Origin: Acidobacteriota bacterium
Lineage (GTDB): Bacteria; Acidobacteriota; Terriglobia; Terriglobales; Acidobacteriaceae
Length of the DNA: 5,469 nt
NCBI GenBank assembly: GCA_021851465.1
Contig: JAJZDL010000188.1
Coordinates: 1 to 5,469 of the forward strand
Direction: 5' to 3'
The notes under the pieces were generated by a model that worked only from the letters and a program-made list of their open reading frames with translations, was not told where the DNA came from and did no database searches. The position numbers and the translations under genes were made by a program. Shown in pieces: positions 5,346-5,469 of the stretch. The first letter of the stretch is position 1, and every line of letters starts with the position of its first letter.

Positions 5346-5469
5346 GTGTTTAGTCCCGGCATTTGATGGATTGGATTGAGCGTAAATCGGTCTGGGGTTT
5401 GAGTCCAGAGTTTACAGAGGTATTCATAGGGCGTCAGTCCTTTGAGGGTCTTGAGTCTTCGGGCGAAGT
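5342..5469 (-). CDS. IS481-family transposase, C-terminal fragment (runs off the window)
   Basis: Reading leftward from the right edge, the minus strand gives FARRLKTLKGLTPYEYLCKLW, then TQTPDRFTLNPIHQMPGLNT and a TAG stop (complement of 5342-5344). The pattern 'NFA+RLK.LKGLTPYE.IC..W...P.RF.L.P.H..PGLNT' is the C-terminus of IS481/IS3-like DDE transposases as I know them. The catalytic core and start lie beyond the window. No frameshift is visible in the 42 codons seen. Its stop overlaps the stop of the convergent interrupted gene. Confidence 0.8.
   Translation of the reverse strand, partial: FARRLKTLKGLTPYEYLCKLWTQTPDRFTLNPIHQMPGLNT
5347..5469 (-). mobile_element. Probable IS481-type element end
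   Basis: Beside the transposase stop the plus strand begins TGTTTAGTCCCGG at 5347. This is a plausible terminal inverted repeat tip, since IS481/IS3 elements begin TG and end CA. If the tip is exactly there, the last transposase codon and stop lie partly in flanking DNA; otherwise the element extends slightly left into the 3' end of the interrupted gene. The other end is outside the window, so the boundary is uncertain. Confidence 0.4.

Overview
The window looks like Acidobacteriota DNA, most likely the Terriglobia (Granulicella/Terriglobus-like). This rests on very C-rich third codon positions (CTC, GCC, CGC), a dispersed intergenic repeat containing TCATTCTGAGCG...GCGAAGAAC that I recall from those genomes, and the gene types present. 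The assignment is an inference from style, not a database result. Both window edges lie inside insertion sequences: the first 11 codons of an IS630-type transposase on the left (minus strand) and the last ~42 codons of an IS481-type transposase on the right (minus strand).

Left part (about 100-572): noncoding, with the dispersed repeat, one inverted repeat and a weak promoter-like site just before the first gene. Centre (573-3774): a tight, high-GC, three-gene operon whose genes overlap by 4 and 7 nt. It encodes a small envelope protein with a YVDPGSG motif, a 486-residue protein with an N-terminal kinase-like signature and a C-terminal SAM methyltransferase domain (NoeA-like family), and a 498-residue membrane-anchored alkaline-phosphatase/sulfatase-superfamily enzyme. 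The overlaps suggest coordinated production. The likely theme is modification of an exported or membrane-linked envelope glycan or lipid; the substrate is unknown.

A tRNA gene with anticodon CAT (3803-3879, CCA encoded) follows only 28 nt after the operon. Its C4-G69 and C5-G68 acceptor pairs favour tRNA-Ile2 (lysidine type) over elongator Met. Composition and gene quality change right after it.

Right part (3880-5345): lower-GC accessory DNA with three small envelope-type genes, apparently decaying. The first is a Cys-containing short protein that seems to lack its membrane anchor and is preceded by a long imperfect hairpin. The second is a two-TM protein split by one extra C in a run of seven C. 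The third is a two-TM protein with a BamE-like C-terminal domain, interrupted by a single TAG exactly where CAG (Gln) is expected; the reading frame continues 54 codons beyond it. The third gene's final stop and the IS481 transposase stop share one CTAG. I see no CRISPR array, rRNA, integrase or complete defence system.
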